In this document: piece by piece, positions 12,201-22,669 of the stretch
Position numbering within the stretch: the first letter of the stretch is position 1
Layout: each line of letters starts with the position of its first letter
Assembly (NCBI GenBank): GCA_959347315.1
Contig: OY365809.1
Location: 42,958,542-43,022,541 of the forward strand
DNA length: 64,000 bases
Direction: 5' to 3'
From: Bimastos eiseni
Lineage: Eukaryota; Annelida; Clitellata; Crassiclitellata; Lumbricidae
Translations under genes and position numbers: made by a program
Notes under the pieces: model-generated
What the model saw: only the letters and a program-made list of their open reading frames with translations
Databases searched by the model: none
Told to the model about the DNA's origin: nothing

Positions 12201-12589
12201 CAATATTAATAGACTATTTATATAGTGCCATAGCTTGATGAAAAAATTATTGTTGCACACAAGTTAAAAAATCAGTGACAATCAAACAATACTTTAAAAG
12301 ATAGTTAACGAGCAGTAATTTTGATGTCTCAACAATTGGCAGTCATTTCACGCCTATTAATTTGTGACATATCGAACTAACAAGACTTTCTACAACAGTT
12401 TGAGTAACAAATTTTACCGAGTCAAACGAACTGTAACAATTTGTTCACAGACGCTTGAACTAACGAATAACTCCGGCAAGATTAGCTTGTGAATAACTTC
12501 TGCAAGATTGCAGGCTGCAGTATAGAAAAACAGAAATCGGTTCACATCACTTGCATGTATAAGCATAAGTGTCAACAGCTGTAATAAAG
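9292..12589. other. Convergent 3' region of AP2S1 and the CARD gene
   Basis: No convincing coding potential on either strand. Probably holds long 3' untranslated regions: AATAAA on plus at 11265-11270 and on minus at 11342-11337, about 70 bp apart, flanking a perfect hairpin. Both poly(A) sites are inferred. Confidence 0.4.
11303..11339. repeat. Perfect 16-bp hairpin
   Basis: AAAAAAATGGGTGTGC, five-base loop AAAAT, then GCACACCCATTTTTTT. The flanks ATAATATACTTGTACAT and ATTTACTAGTATATTAT extend the inverted repeat imperfectly to about 34 bp per arm. It sits between the predicted convergent poly(A) signals. Confidence 0.85.
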
Positions 12590-12790
12590 CTAGGGGCCAA
12601 TCTCTTGCATTCCACCTACTTCGATGGCAGCCGCCCTCATTCCATCGTAGAGAGCTCGAGACACGTGCCTGTGCCCTGTATTATGAAGACAGACGAGAAA
12701 CTGGGTCATGACCTCACAACCAGACTCCTCGATTCTCTTTCGAAGACATCGGACCATCTCTTCCAACTGTTCAGATTCTGTCCACCACCT
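12590..12790 (-). CDS. CARD protein exon 2 (codons 50-115)
   Basis: Follows a T-rich tract and acceptor ataatgtag; begins RWWTESEQLEEMV, ends MQEIGP and TAG (12592-12590). Confidence 0.72.
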   Translation of the reverse strand, partial: RWWTESEQLEEMVRCLRKRIEESGCEVMTQFLVCLHNTGHRHVSRALYDGMRAAAIEVGGMQEIGP

Positions 12791-13346
12791 CTACATTATG
12801 TAAAAGAAAACAAACTGTTTACAAAAAATTAACTACTTCTGATTTTGCAAGCTGTTTCACTTGGAAGCCAACCACTGATAAATGTAACGTAATTACGATA
12901 ACAGCTCAACAGTAGTTTCTAAACCAGATTTGGTTGTGCTGCCTATCAATATCTGTGATAATCTAGAACTATCAATGACTAAATATTAGGCAATAGGCAG
13001 CTCGCTTACCACAATACAAATGAACTGATACACAGTGCACGTTTAGACGTAGGCCTACAACTCGTCAACGATATCGTGTAGGCCCCTACCTGTTATCATC
13101 CGTGAAAATGTACAAGTCCCACGATATTACAATCAACTGTGGCACTAGGAAAAGGGTCGTAAGAAATCTATAAGAATCCTTATATTATTGTAAAATTACC
13201 CTGAATATGGTTTCGACGACTTCGTGAGTGAAGACTCCTTTTTCGATAAGATGGGCTTTAAAGTTCGATGTAACTATGATTGATCTAATGAGACTGGCAA
13301 CATGCGCATCGACTACGCCGATAATGGCTCTCCTTTGATCCGCCAT
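12590..13346 (-). CDS. CARD-only small protein (putative)
   Basis: Two exons, 13346-13200 and 12790-12590, join in phase 0 to encode 115 residues. The start ATG is in MADQRRAIIGVVDAHVASLI. The whole protein fits one death-fold CARD. LIEKGVFTHEVVETIF (about 33-48) resembles the helix 2-3 region; EQLEEMVRCLRKRIEESG the helix 4 region; CEVMTQFLVCLHNTGHRHVS the helix 5-6 region, close in pattern to the caspase-9 and caspase-2 CARDs, where an F-x-x-C/A-L-x-x-T-G pattern is typical. CARDs make homotypic contacts in apoptosome and inflammasome-like assemblies (family knowledge). There is no caspase, kinase, NACHT or other partner domain, so a role as adaptor or decoy is inference. Donor AGG|gtaatt and acceptor ataatgtag are acceptable. 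Convergent with AP2S1, divergent from PIGH. Confidence 0.72.
13200..13346 (-). CDS. CARD protein exon 1 (codons 1-49)
   Basis: ATG at 13346 to AGG at 13200, then gtaatt. Encodes helices 1-3 of the predicted CARD. Confidence 0.72.
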
Positions 13347-15022
13347 AATTCAACAGATTTGAACTAAGCGGCATTCGAACCACGGGCAAAACTAACAACT
13401 ACCGTACGCTGCCTATTGTCTTATTAACTAGTCATTGACAATTTGGGAAACTTTCACGAGGGTTTACTTTTTACACTGAACTATATAGAAAACTTTAAAC
13501 GGAAACTACATTTTTTACTTACGCCTCCACTTCCGTCAAATTTTGACCTGCATCCGAAATCGACGATATAAACTTATTTGGCTCAGCTCTTGCGGTTCTG
13601 TTGAGAGCGCTTTTGAGTATTTACTTTCAAAGGACGTTATATAAATTAAATATAAATTAATGGATGAATCAATCAAGTTTCGTGACTAGTTGTCATTTGT
13701 CAGTCAGAAAGATTAGAATTATAGAATTGTGTGGTCTTCCCCGAGAAAATGGTTGGTAAAATGTTGGTTTGGTGAATAGGCTTTTGATTTAATGTTTCGC
13801 ATAAAAAAGAATAGAGAAGTGCACCCGGAGCGACTGCCACTGTGCCTACTGAACCGTTAGCCGTACTGGCAATTACTTTTGTATTGAAGGATTTGTGTAA
13901 ACAAACCAGATAGCATAGCTCTACAACATAGTCTTTGGAATCCGCGGTGCATTTGCTAGGTCGTTGGTCTTTACAACAACAGGATGTGCCGATTTCCTAT
14001 GAATTTAATAGATTTTTTAAAATTAATAATAATGTTAGCAGCACGAAAAATTATAGATGAGACAATCCTGACTGATTAAGACTGAGTAAAGGTATTCTTA
14101 TGAGTCTTGGTTGATAGCCATACACGGCAGTTCTTGCTTATGTAGAAGATGGATCGATTAAATTATTCCTGCTATGTGCAGGAATATGTGCAATGTGTTC
14201 TATGTTACAGGCAATGTGTGAAACGGGGATTTTGTAAAGCGTGGAGCTTCTGCGGCCGAAATTTCGGCCTACAACACACAAAAATTACTTCTGCGGCTGA
14301 AAGTTAGTTGTGTCTGTCTATAAACGACACTAACCCTGACCCTAAACGACCCTCACGATGCCTAATCTAAACCTAAACGACCCTCATGACGCATGACTAC
14401 AAATTTGAGGTATTTTTAACAGTGCCCATGCGCCAATGGTAACGCATGCGCAAAGGTGATCACGCGTTAAATTTTGCATGGGTTCGGCCGTAGAAGTAAA
14501 ATTTTGGCTTGTTTTTGGGCCGAATTTTCGGCCGAGGAAGATTTATCCTTTTGTAAAATGCCTGATTTCTTAGATTTTTAGGCACCCATTTACGGTTAGG
14601 ATTGGATTCATGGTCAGGGTTAAAGGTAGTGGAGTTTTAGGGTTAGTGTAGAATTAGGGTTTTACAAATTGCTGAGGCATTTTACAAAATCCCTGGTTTC
14701 ACACATTGCCAATAACATATATAAAATGATGTTGGACAGAGCTAAACAAGGTTATCAAAGTGTATGAAGCACAAATGTATGAAGCACCCTCAGCAGACTG
14801 AAGCCCACAAACGTTAGATGATAGCTCCAGTGTGATACCGAATAAACCATTGTATTGCCTACCACTAGGCTGCTGCTTTACCAGCTATAGTTCTTGTTCT
14901 TCTGTTAATTCATTTGCTGGCTCTTCATAGAGAATATAAACATTTAATTTGAATCGCCAATCGTGTTGAATTCTACATGCAGAATTTTGTTTCTGCGCCA
15001 GGTTTTTACACATTGCAGCTAA
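13347..15022. other. CARD-PIGH divergent intergenic region
   Basis: Carries the two head-to-head promoters and the inverted-repeat element at 14210-14710. I see no other coding sequence. Confidence 0.4.
14210..14710. mobile_element. MITE-like element with ~30-bp TIRs
   Basis: Left end GGCAATGTGTGAAAC then GGGGATTTTGTAAA; right end reverse-complemented GGCAATGTGTGAAAC then CAGGGATTTTGTAAA. Length 501 bp, no transposase. Inside are repeated GGCCGAA palindromes (GGCCGAAATTTCGGCC at 14254-14269) and AAACGACCCTCA units. No clear target-site duplication. A related fragment lies at 6635-6770. Confidence 0.8.
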
Positions 15023-15268
15023 ATGTATTTAAAGATGGCGAATTCAAGCAGCATGAGGGATGACACGATTAGTTACCAGACGTCAATGAAGCAGATCGTT
15101 TTGACAAAGACCGTCAGCGGAGGCGATGTCGAACTAAACGTCGTCACTCACAGACAGAAACTGTGCCAGGAGTTTGTCATCAAGTCTCCAAAGTTCAGCG
15201 TTCGACGTTGGTTGATGTGGACTGTCATACTATACTTGATGGGATGTTACCTACAGCTACATGTCCAG
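15023..15268 (+). CDS. PIGH: PIGH exon 1
   Basis: Codons 1-82, ends LQLHVQ; donor TCCAG|gtcagc. First hydrophobic segment at about 63-80. Confidence 0.9.
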
Positions 15269-18200
15269 GTCAGCTGTTTCTTTCGGTGATTCCAGCATGA
15301 TCCCGATTACCAGATTCCCGTTAGCACAAATTGTTGTTCTATCCCCCACAGTCATACATGGGCACAAGGAACAGAAGGATGTTGATTTGATACTTGTTAG
15401 CCCCATAAGGGTAACTGCATTTTATTTCCTTGGGGTGAGGGTAAAATGAGCAAACGTTGACCTTAAAATGACTGTAGTGCAGTGCTAAGGATTGATCTTT
15501 TCACTATTGATCCATGTTGTGTAGGGCCTGGTTAAGCGCCGTATCATCCTCAACTACTTTGTATGAATGGGTCTCACTGTGTTGGACAAGGGTTGTCTTT
15601 AGCACATGTGGTCTCATTTCTTAATTTTCTATTTATATATTAGCTCTCTATTACTATTTATTTTTTTAAATTCTGAAATTTGATATCGCTCTTCTTTCAA
15701 AATTTTTGCTCAAAAATGCGTATACACACGCCTCGACAGCGCAATTGCAGTTGTACTGCAGAGCAATTGTGCGTGAAGGACTTGCTCAAGGTCCCTACAC
15801 AGTGATGCCTTGGACGAATTATTCTCTATTACTACATGGATTCTCTGTTAATATATTAGTTCTCTATTAATATATTCATTTTCTATTTATTTTTTTATTC
15901 ATTTTTTATTAATATATTGAATCTCTATTGCTATATTAATTAATTATTATATGGTTATTAGCTATTAATAATGGTCATTGCCCCTTGGGATTGAACTGAG
16001 GGTACTAATCTTCCTGATATATAATTATACACCTGCGTGCTCATGTCAGTGTGTCATGCATTTATTTCTGGGATGATGGACATTTGTTTCTCTTGATAAT
16101 TACTTAGGATTTGAGGCTGATGTTTTACGTCGTCGTTGTTCTGATCTTCATGCTATTGATGAAACTACATTTCAAGGTGAAGAAGGGTGAGTGCGTTCAA
16201 CGCAATTATATTTTAATTAAATTCAGAATCTTAACGAAGCATCTGTGTGACCGTTAAAAACATTTTAATAACGGCTTGGTTCAGATCTAGAACATGGACA
16301 CTCTTTCAATTGCAAACTATCTTTTGGTTTCCTGGGTAACTTTCTAATTTAAGTTGTTGAGTTTTACAATTACATTTACGCACCAACATCTTTGCTAAAG
16401 AACATCTTAACCGAATACAATGGGTGGATAATAACTTTTTTAGGTCATGAACCTTTTGTACAGTAACCATCTGTCATCACTATTTGTTGTCTTAGATAAG
16501 TTTACATTACAGTGATTATTGCTCCAACTAAAGTCTTCTGAACCACATCAATGACATATCTTGTGCAAGTTACTCCTGAGTACTCCTAACCATACCCACT
16601 CTAAACTCCTCCATTCCTGTGCCTATGAGGATGCTTTTTGATGAGCAGTGTGGTTAGCAATTTGTTAATAAAGAATACTCTTACTTACTTACTTTTATGA
16701 CACAGCAGTTGGTTAATAAAATGTATACTTACCTACTTTTATGATTCTGAAATTGGTTAATAAAGAATATGCTTATTTACTTACTTTAATAGCATAGCAA
16801 TTAGTTAATATGAAATACATATACTCACTTGCTTTTATAACTTAGCAATTGGTTTATAAAGAATACACTACTTCACTTGCTTTTCAACTTGGCAGTTTGT
16901 TAATAAAAAATACACTTACTCATTTACTTTGATAAGCTTTGTTAATTTATGTTAGGTTATGACATTACGTTAATTTATGTTAAGTTATGCCATTATGTTT
17001 ATTCTGTGATGTAGAGTCACTTCTTGTGATGGCTGCCATTGGTGTTCAGCTGACGACAACATTTGCGTCCGGACGTACGACGTCTATGTTCTATGATATG
17101 GCACACATCAATGACATCGTCATAAACGAAGCCATCACAATGGTAGTTGGCTTTAATAATAATAATAATGATGATGATTACAATAATTATAATTAAAAAA
17201 ATGTTATGCATTCATTAACAAATTTTGTTATAGCACCCTTTGAAGGTAACAACTCAGAAGCACTCCCAACTCCAGCCCGTACAAAGAGCTAAGTTTATAT
17301 GGTGGCCATACCACTACAAGGACTCCTCACATTTAACTGATAAGCCTTAGAGAAGAGATGAGTCTTGAGCTTACACTTGGAGGAGTTCACTGAGTTGGCC
17401 AATCAGATGGAAGCCTATTTCCAACGCTTTATTGTGTCTCTACATTAGTATTTTGTCAATCGATCAATCAATAGGACTTCTGTCTTAGTCCGAGTTTATG
17501 CTGAGTAAGTGCGAAACTCGGCCAAGCTGCATTTTTTCAGAGCCGAGTTTCAGTTCATTCCTAATGCAGTGGGAACTAAAAAACGTTGTTTGATTGGTAA
17601 AAGGTTTTCTTTTGACTGTGCATGTGATGTTTTCCAGCATCGGGTCATCTACTATTTGGCTGTACTGTTGAATCAGTGTCCATCGGCCAAGGACACTGTT
17701 ACACGTCTCGTTCCACTCTATACTGTGAGTTGATCCGTCAGTTTTCATCAGTCAATCGATCAGGAATTATTAATTTAGATGCTTACTGTAGTTCTAACAC
17801 TGTGAGGTACTTTAAAAAAATTCATTCATTATTTCAATCATTCAGGAATTTTTACAGTGCTTCATGGGAGCTACTCAAAGGTGCTTCCAACTCTAACTCG
17901 TCCAAAGAGAGGAGTTTTGAGTTTGGTGAGGAAGGTTTCAGGTTGTGTCCCAGGATGAATGCGGCTCTTAGGGATACCATTCCAGATCACTGGGCCTATC
18001 ACAGGAATGGCTTGATTCTGCATGGTGTGGGGAACCAAGAGAAATCATCTTTAAAAGTGTTAAGTATCCCGATACATGCATACCTACATAACATGTGGTT
18101 AGCACTCATCTTGTACACTCATCCGTGTGCAAGCTCCGTATCAATGCACCATTGATATTGATCACTCCTTATGGAATGACCTCCCCTACTCTGAGATCAT

Positions 18201-18876
18201 GACTGAGGTCTCTTCCATATAAGTCCACTGCTTGGAAGGCTTTTTTCTGATTTCTCATGTTTGGAGTGCTTTTAAATTGCTTATACTGTTAGAGGCGTTG
18301 TACAAATTTTCCATTGTATATAATGTGACTGCATTTAGTTAAGCTTTGTTTATTTTTTTCACTTGGTTTCTAGTTGCATTTTTTAATTTAGTTGCAATAA
18401 TGACAAATTGTCATTTATTAGTTTGATATAGTTGCTACATGGAGGTCCCTATTTAGTGAGATTTGCATCCCTTCTGGGGCTCCCATTGTAGTCTGACTGT
18501 ACCTTCTGTGAGATGTATTTTAATTTGTTTGGTTGCAATAAAACAGTTTTGATTTGAAATACAATGAAATGAATACTTACTATATGTTTAAGTCTCTAGT
18601 TCAAAAGGTAGTGTAGCTATCTAAATTGCATAGGTGGATGGACATCAACACATATAAAACAGACGTCAACAAAACACGTTGGCCTTCATCTAAGTCTCAA
18701 CATGTTCTCACTGCTTGCAGTTCTAAGTAAACATGAACTGATTTTCTTGGTTTTTGTTTCAGCATTCCTGGCCCGGTCTAAAGTGTCTGCTGCATATACG
18801 AAGCGAAATCGTGCAAATTCTGAAGTCAAGCAAGCAACACAACAAAGACCAAACTGCATCGTCTGCTAAAAGTTAA
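15023..18876 (+). CDS. PIGH: GPI-GlcNAc transferase subunit H
   Basis: PIG-H is a small ER membrane subunit of the enzyme that moves GlcNAc from UDP-GlcNAc to phosphatidylinositol, the first step of GPI-anchor synthesis (family knowledge). Exons 15023-15268, 16108-16186, 17015-17142, 17638-17724 and 18763-18876 join in phase: 217 residues, stop TAA. Seen: an N-terminal RQKLCQEFVIKSPKFSVRRW, hydrophobic segments WTVILYLMGCYLQLHV and MFYVVVVLIFMLLM forming the membrane hairpin, then the PIG-H core ESLLVMAAIGVQLTTTFASG, HINDIVINEAITM and HRVIYYLAVLL, all in the order of human PIGH (188 residues). The start could also be the Met at codon 5 (MANSSS) or codon 11. The C-terminal tail is hydrophilic and variable. 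Confidence 0.94.
15683..15815 (-). repeat. tRNA-type SINE A, 3' part
   Basis: Same order of blocks as the fuller copy at 54360-54562: TTTTTGCTCA, ACACACGCCTCGAC, CTGCAGAGCAATTGTG, GGACTTGCTCAAGGTCCCTA. In PIGH intron 1. Confidence 0.7.
16108..16186 (+). CDS. PIGH: PIGH exon 2
   Basis: DLRLMFYVVVVLIFMLLMKL then HFKVKK; second membrane segment. Acceptor tacttag, donor AAGG|gtgagt. Confidence 0.93.
16640..16935 (+). repeat. ~60-bp degenerate tandem repeat
   Basis: Five or six copies of a unit around GCAATTGGTTAATAAAGAAT and ACNCTTACTTACTTTTATAA, in PIGH intron 2, ending about 80 bp before exon 3. Confidence 0.8.
17015..17142 (+). CDS. PIGH: PIGH exon 3, conserved core
   Basis: ESLLVMAAIGVQLTTTFASG to NEAITM, the most conserved block of the family. 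Acceptor gatgtag, donor ACAATG|gtagtt. Confidence 0.97.
17205..17430 (-). mobile_element. LINE 3' end fragment
   Basis: Starts with the TATAGCACCCTT-type terminus and continues with the conserved CACTCCCAACTCCAGC and GAGATGAGTCTTGAGC blocks; PIGH intron 3. Confidence 0.55.
17638..17724 (+). CDS. PIGH: PIGH exon 4
   Basis: HRVIYYLAVLLNQCPSAKDT then VTRLVPLYT. Acceptor ttttccag, donor TACT|gtgagt. Confidence 0.95.
17830..18060 (-). mobile_element. LINE ORF2 C-terminal remnant
   Basis: On the minus strand it reads PVIGPVIWNGIP and FLTKLKTPLFG, the W-N-x-x-P and FKxxLKTxLF pattern of CR1/L2-type ORF ends. PIGH intron 4. Confidence 0.65.
18145..18310 (+). mobile_element. LINE ORF2 C-terminal remnant
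   Basis: Plus-strand frame DIDHSLWNDLPYSEIMTEVS resembles the same LINE tail pattern, opposite in direction to its neighbour at 17830-18060. Confidence 0.55.
18763..18876 (+). CDS. PIGH: PIGH exon 5
   Basis: HSWPGLKCLLHIRSEIVQIL and a polar tail to TAA. Acceptor tttgtttcag. Confidence 0.92.
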   Translation, partial: HSWPGLKCLLHIRSEIVQILKSSKQHNKDQTASSAKS

Positions 18877-19139
18877 TTAAGACTAGGACGTAAGCTAGTT
18901 AGAAGGGACAGGGTTAACTAAGACCTACAAGCAGTCAGAATTTTTAGAGACTTTGATGAAGTCTGTCGTGTTTTGTTGATGTCTGTTTTATGTGTTGATA
19001 TCAATTTATGTATCTTTGTAATTTATGTAGCGCTCTTCAAGATGACTATTCATCGAGGCACTATATGTTATTATGTTTCATTTTTGCATTTGCTTTAAAA
19101 TGTTTTTGTGTGATTTTACGTAGGTTGTTGACTACTGCA

Positions 19140-19510
19140 GCGTATATGATAATAAGAAAACGATGACAATTGTGATTATAATGATGCTAATGATAATTAT
19201 TATAATAATACTAATAATGTTTCTAATGATACTAGTAGTTATGATTATAGCAATAATAATATTGATAATAAAAATAATACTAATAATAATGATGATAATA
19301 ATACTAGTAATTATGATTATGGCAATAATAGTAATACTGATAATTGTAATTATAATTATTATAGCAATAATAATAATAATAATGATGATAATAATGATAA
19401 TTATTATAGTAATAATAATATTGATAATGATGATGATAATAATTATAGCAATAATATTGATAATTTCTAGTGATGATGATAAGGATAATAATGACAATTA
19501 TTATAATGAT
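19140..19510. repeat. (ATA/ATG)n trinucleotide-rich tract
   Basis: About 370 bp of ATAATAATGATAATTAT-type sequence. It leaves long open frames on both strands made of Ile/Met only, which are not genes. Confidence 0.9.
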
Positions 19511-19939
19511 GACGCTATTTGTAATGGTCGAGTCTTATTGGTTGCGCTGTGTTTCTTATTTCTGTTGCTGAATTCTACATAGATGTCGCTAGTGGTCAAA
19601 TTGAGTTGGTCACTGCTGCTCCGCATTATTGATGTGTGTCCTAAGGTGTTCACCTTTATGGATGGGGAAAGGTCAACCACGTTTGTCGTAGTTGTTGTGT
19701 GGTAGAGTTGCGCTCTGAGTTATATTTAAGAGTGCTCGTTCGTTTTGGGATTGTTTACAGCGACGTATGTCATGACTAGATATTGGTTGTGTTGAGCTTT
19801 TCCGATGGTTTTCTAAATTCACATTCAGAAAAGGAAATCTATCTCGTGTATACCTCTCTCTCTTGGGCTCTTGATCCGAGCAAGGACAACTCGCAAAGTC
19901 CTTGCCTGATTCCCGGTGTTTAATAGTGACACATGCACT

Positions 19940-20237
19940 TTTTAGCAGCTGTGGTATGCTGTCTGCACATAAACCTGCTGTTGATTGAGGGGGGTCTGGG
20001 TTGAAATTCCCACCGTTGGAGAAATTTGGTTTGGGATTTTTCTTCCACCTGCGCTTTCCCGACCAACTCGGCTTTGATGAGTACATCACCGCACAACGTC
20101 GATGGGAAGATGAGACGGTTGGGGGAGGACTGGCAAACCCGCCATCATATGCCGAGGCTAAGAAAATGAGGTCTCTAAGAGTTGGTACCCATGGCGACGT
20201 TGGAGCTGGTTTAAAGGACTGCTCTTCTTCTATATAG
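19940..20237 (+). repeat. tRNA-type SINE B, near full length
   Basis: tRNA-like head with a B-box-like GGGTTGAAATTCCC (around 20000), then the body GGGAAGATGAGACGGTTGGG, CATATGCCGAGGCTAAGAAA and a TTTAAAGGACTGCTCTTCTT end. Other copies: 24830-25040 (plus), 30860-31115, 37960-38080, 59520-59760 (minus). Confidence 0.75.
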
Positions 20238-21289
20238 ATGAAACGATATTTGTTGTTGTTGTTGTCGTGCTTTGCTTTTGACTAAAGAGCCGTCATAACC
20301 ACCGATATACCTACTTGACTCTTTTATTAAGCACTTTGAAATTGCTGTTGAACTGCACAATAAACTTTTCATTCATGACTGTTGACAAAACAGCTATTGA
20401 AGAGAGCACAGTACTTGAGCTGTATAGATGTTTGCTGTATAATACACCCTTACATTACCTCACTGTGTAGTGTTTGCTGGTAGAGTTGTAAGATGTCTAT
20501 GTGCTGATGGGATTTTGTGGCAGTCTTCAGACTGAATTGCTAATGTTTTTTGTAAATTAAATTTATGGAATAGGTTTCGGGCAAAAGTGTTCAGCTTAAT
20601 GCAAGTTGCTTTTGCCATCTGATTTGGCGATATTCAATTAATAATCTGTCATGATCTTGCCTCTGTGTTTTTATAGGTGATGTTAGACTGATATGATGGT
20701 ATTAATTAATAGGCCAGTACATGTTGATATATTGGTGATATATTAAATTAGGTGTGTGCGCCTACCATGTGTTTTATACCCAATTATCGTATTTACAAGG
20801 AATCAACAATGTGTCAACCCATCAAATATTGTTTTGCCTTAGTGTTTTGCCAAAACTCTGAAGTTTTGTCCCTTAAACTTGCTTAGGTTTTTTGCATTGG
20901 CTAGTTTTATAATTGCATGTAGAAGAATTTGTCAATAAAATTAGGCTATAATTGTCTTTTAAAGCCTGCTGTAGGCTTATACTTGTAAAACCAATAAGCG
21001 AGTAAACGTAAATCACTTGTTTTGAATTTTGTTGATTGAGTTATATAATAGATTAAATTTTATAAAATTAACAGCATTAATGCAGTGCCATGTAAAAGAA
21101 ATTAGTCAGAGAGTGCTCAATGAATTATTGCTACTGATGATATCTTTCTTTTTTGCTTTTGTGCTAGTTGAGCTTTTATTCCTTACCTGACTAAATGACT
21201 ATCTTGCGTTTTTAAAGTATGTAACAGTTCGTAGAAGTTCTTTTCTAGAGATTCTCATGAATATACCCGTGATGATGATTTACTAAATC

Positions 21290-21830
21290 CAGATAGTGCT
21301 AGATTTATTGCTTACTTGCAGAACTCGTTCTCTTACTGGCCTAATCAGTGAAATCCCTGACCCTTCGATACACCTATTCACTAACTCATCACTTCTGATA
21401 CCTCTGCATGCAATCTTGGTGGTACTTTTGATCTTTATCTCTTTTCCTCTAACCACAATACCATATCTTATATATCTTTAAAAGTTTTATATAACTAGTA
21501 TGTTTTTCTTATTTGATTATCTTGTCACTCATGTAAGCATTTTTGAGTTATTGTCAGAATGTGTTATTTTTAAATAAATATCTCATCATCTCAAACCTAT
21601 TGTTTCTGCTTCATGCACATTCGGCTTATGCTTGACTTCAAAACTGCCTTCGCCATTGCTATCTCCATTGTCCAATCAAAGCTAGATTACTGCAAATCCT
21701 TTTTGCTCAAAATTAAACCCACACAATTGAAACGTCTACAACTTGTTAAAAACTCCCTGGCTGGAGCTTTCACCAGAACACAAGCATCACCACTTAACTC
21801 CTATGCTAAAATCACAGCATTTGCTCAATA
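21290..21830 (+). mobile_element. LINE reverse-transcriptase remnant
   Basis: VQSKLDYCKSFLLKIKPTQL and KRLQLVKNSLAGAFTRTQ match the SRLDYCNSLL...QLxRLQxVQNxAAR pattern near the C-terminus of CR1/L2-class reverse transcriptases. Frames are broken on both sides. Lies 0.8-1.3 kb upstream of the CCDC88 start. Confidence 0.75.
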
Positions 21831-22121
21831 TCCCAAAGTCAATCTACTCCAAAGTCCTACCCCTAACATGAACCTTAATACAATACAAAATGTCTGCGAA
21901 CTCTCCCAATCTAGCCAGTCATCCTGTCTCGGTCAAATTCTAGCCTCTGTCATTAATCTTAAGTTCTACAACCGATTCATATTCAACACTGGGCGACGTC
22001 TCTACCACAAGAATTCCACACTCTTTCGGTTCCTCCACCATCATTGCCCAACATTTGGTCTCGGGCTCTTGTATCCTTCGGCCCTTGTACCTTCTATTCT
22101 GCGAACAACCCTTATGACTAG

Positions 22122-22200
22122 ACGCAGCGCTTTCGAATTAGTTGGTGCCCTGCGTTTGGCTGACCGGTGGCGCTTTAGAAGTTTGGTATCACGGCAACGA
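22122..22200 (+). repeat. Interspersed repeat, 3-copy family (copy 3)
   Basis: GCAGCGCTTTCGAATTAG, GGTGCCCTGCGTTTGGC and GTGGCGCTTTAGAAGTTTGG; compare 45-135 and 5378-5450. Confidence 0.6.
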
Positions 22201-22624
22201 TGAGCGCCGTTTTTAAGTGGGTCACGGGATTACTTGCGAGAGCGCCTTGATACATTACTGGTGCTGCGACTAGTTGTGATTGGTTGCCGAGCTAACGACG
22301 CGGCGATGTTGTCGTTAGTGCGATAACAGTGACCGAAAAACTTGCTCAAACGAGGATTTCGGCGTGTCAGTATTTCGCAACGGTTACGGTTTTTCTCTGT
22401 CGCGGTGTTTCAGTTCCAATGCACGTCTGGATTATATCACCGGCACTCTTCCGTTTGTAGTTCGGGGTTGAAGTTACGCGTAACCGAAGCGTAGTTTAAG
22501 GCGATGCCACCCGGACCGATTAAGCTCGTGCCAAGTGTCCACTATCCGAGAGTGATAACTGATCGCTCCGTGCTTGGGCGCTGAATGCTTGTTCACAGTG
22601 GGATAGCTTTTCAGGTCTTGAACA
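22200..22624 (+). promoter_or_regulatory. CpG-rich promoter / 5' UTR of CCDC88 gene
   Basis: About 420 bp with many more CpG (for example CTAACGACGCGGCGATG) than the surrounding AT-rich DNA, ending at the start codon AACAATGT. Typical of an unmethylated 5' gene end; the exact start site cannot be seen. Confidence 0.4.
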
Positions 22625-22669
22625 ATGTCTCAGGCTATGAATGTTATGCAGTCGCCGCTTGTAGTATGG
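22625..22669 (+). CDS. CCDC88C: CCDC88 exon 1 (codons 1-15)
   Basis: [15 protein letters not shown]; matches the LQSPLVTW start of the human HOOK domain but with a shorter lead. Donor TATGG|gtgagt. Confidence 0.85.

Larger units (their letters stand above)
18877..22624. other. PIGH-CCDC88 intergenic region
   Basis: Holds an ATA-rich tract (19140-19510), a near full-length SINE B (19940-20237), LINE reverse-transcriptase remnants (21290-21830) and the CpG-rich region in front of the CCDC88 gene. No further gene recognised. Confidence 0.5.

Noticed and set aside
12569..12832. Plus-strand 87-codon frame at the CARD locus
   Set aside because: It is the reverse-strand shadow of CARD exon 2; only the minus strand gives a start, a phase-matched intron and a domain.
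17676..18155. 159-codon frame in PIGH intron 4
   Set aside because: It starts in PIGH exon 4 in another frame and runs through an antisense LINE remnant.
19132..19582. Open frames of 121 and 139 codons on both strands made of Ile/Met
   Set aside because: They are translations of the ATA/ATG trinucleotide tract and overlap one another.
21613..22203. 196-codon plus-strand frame as a gene
   Set aside because: First part is a decayed LINE reverse transcriptase, last part is the 3-copy repeat; no splice sites or start context.
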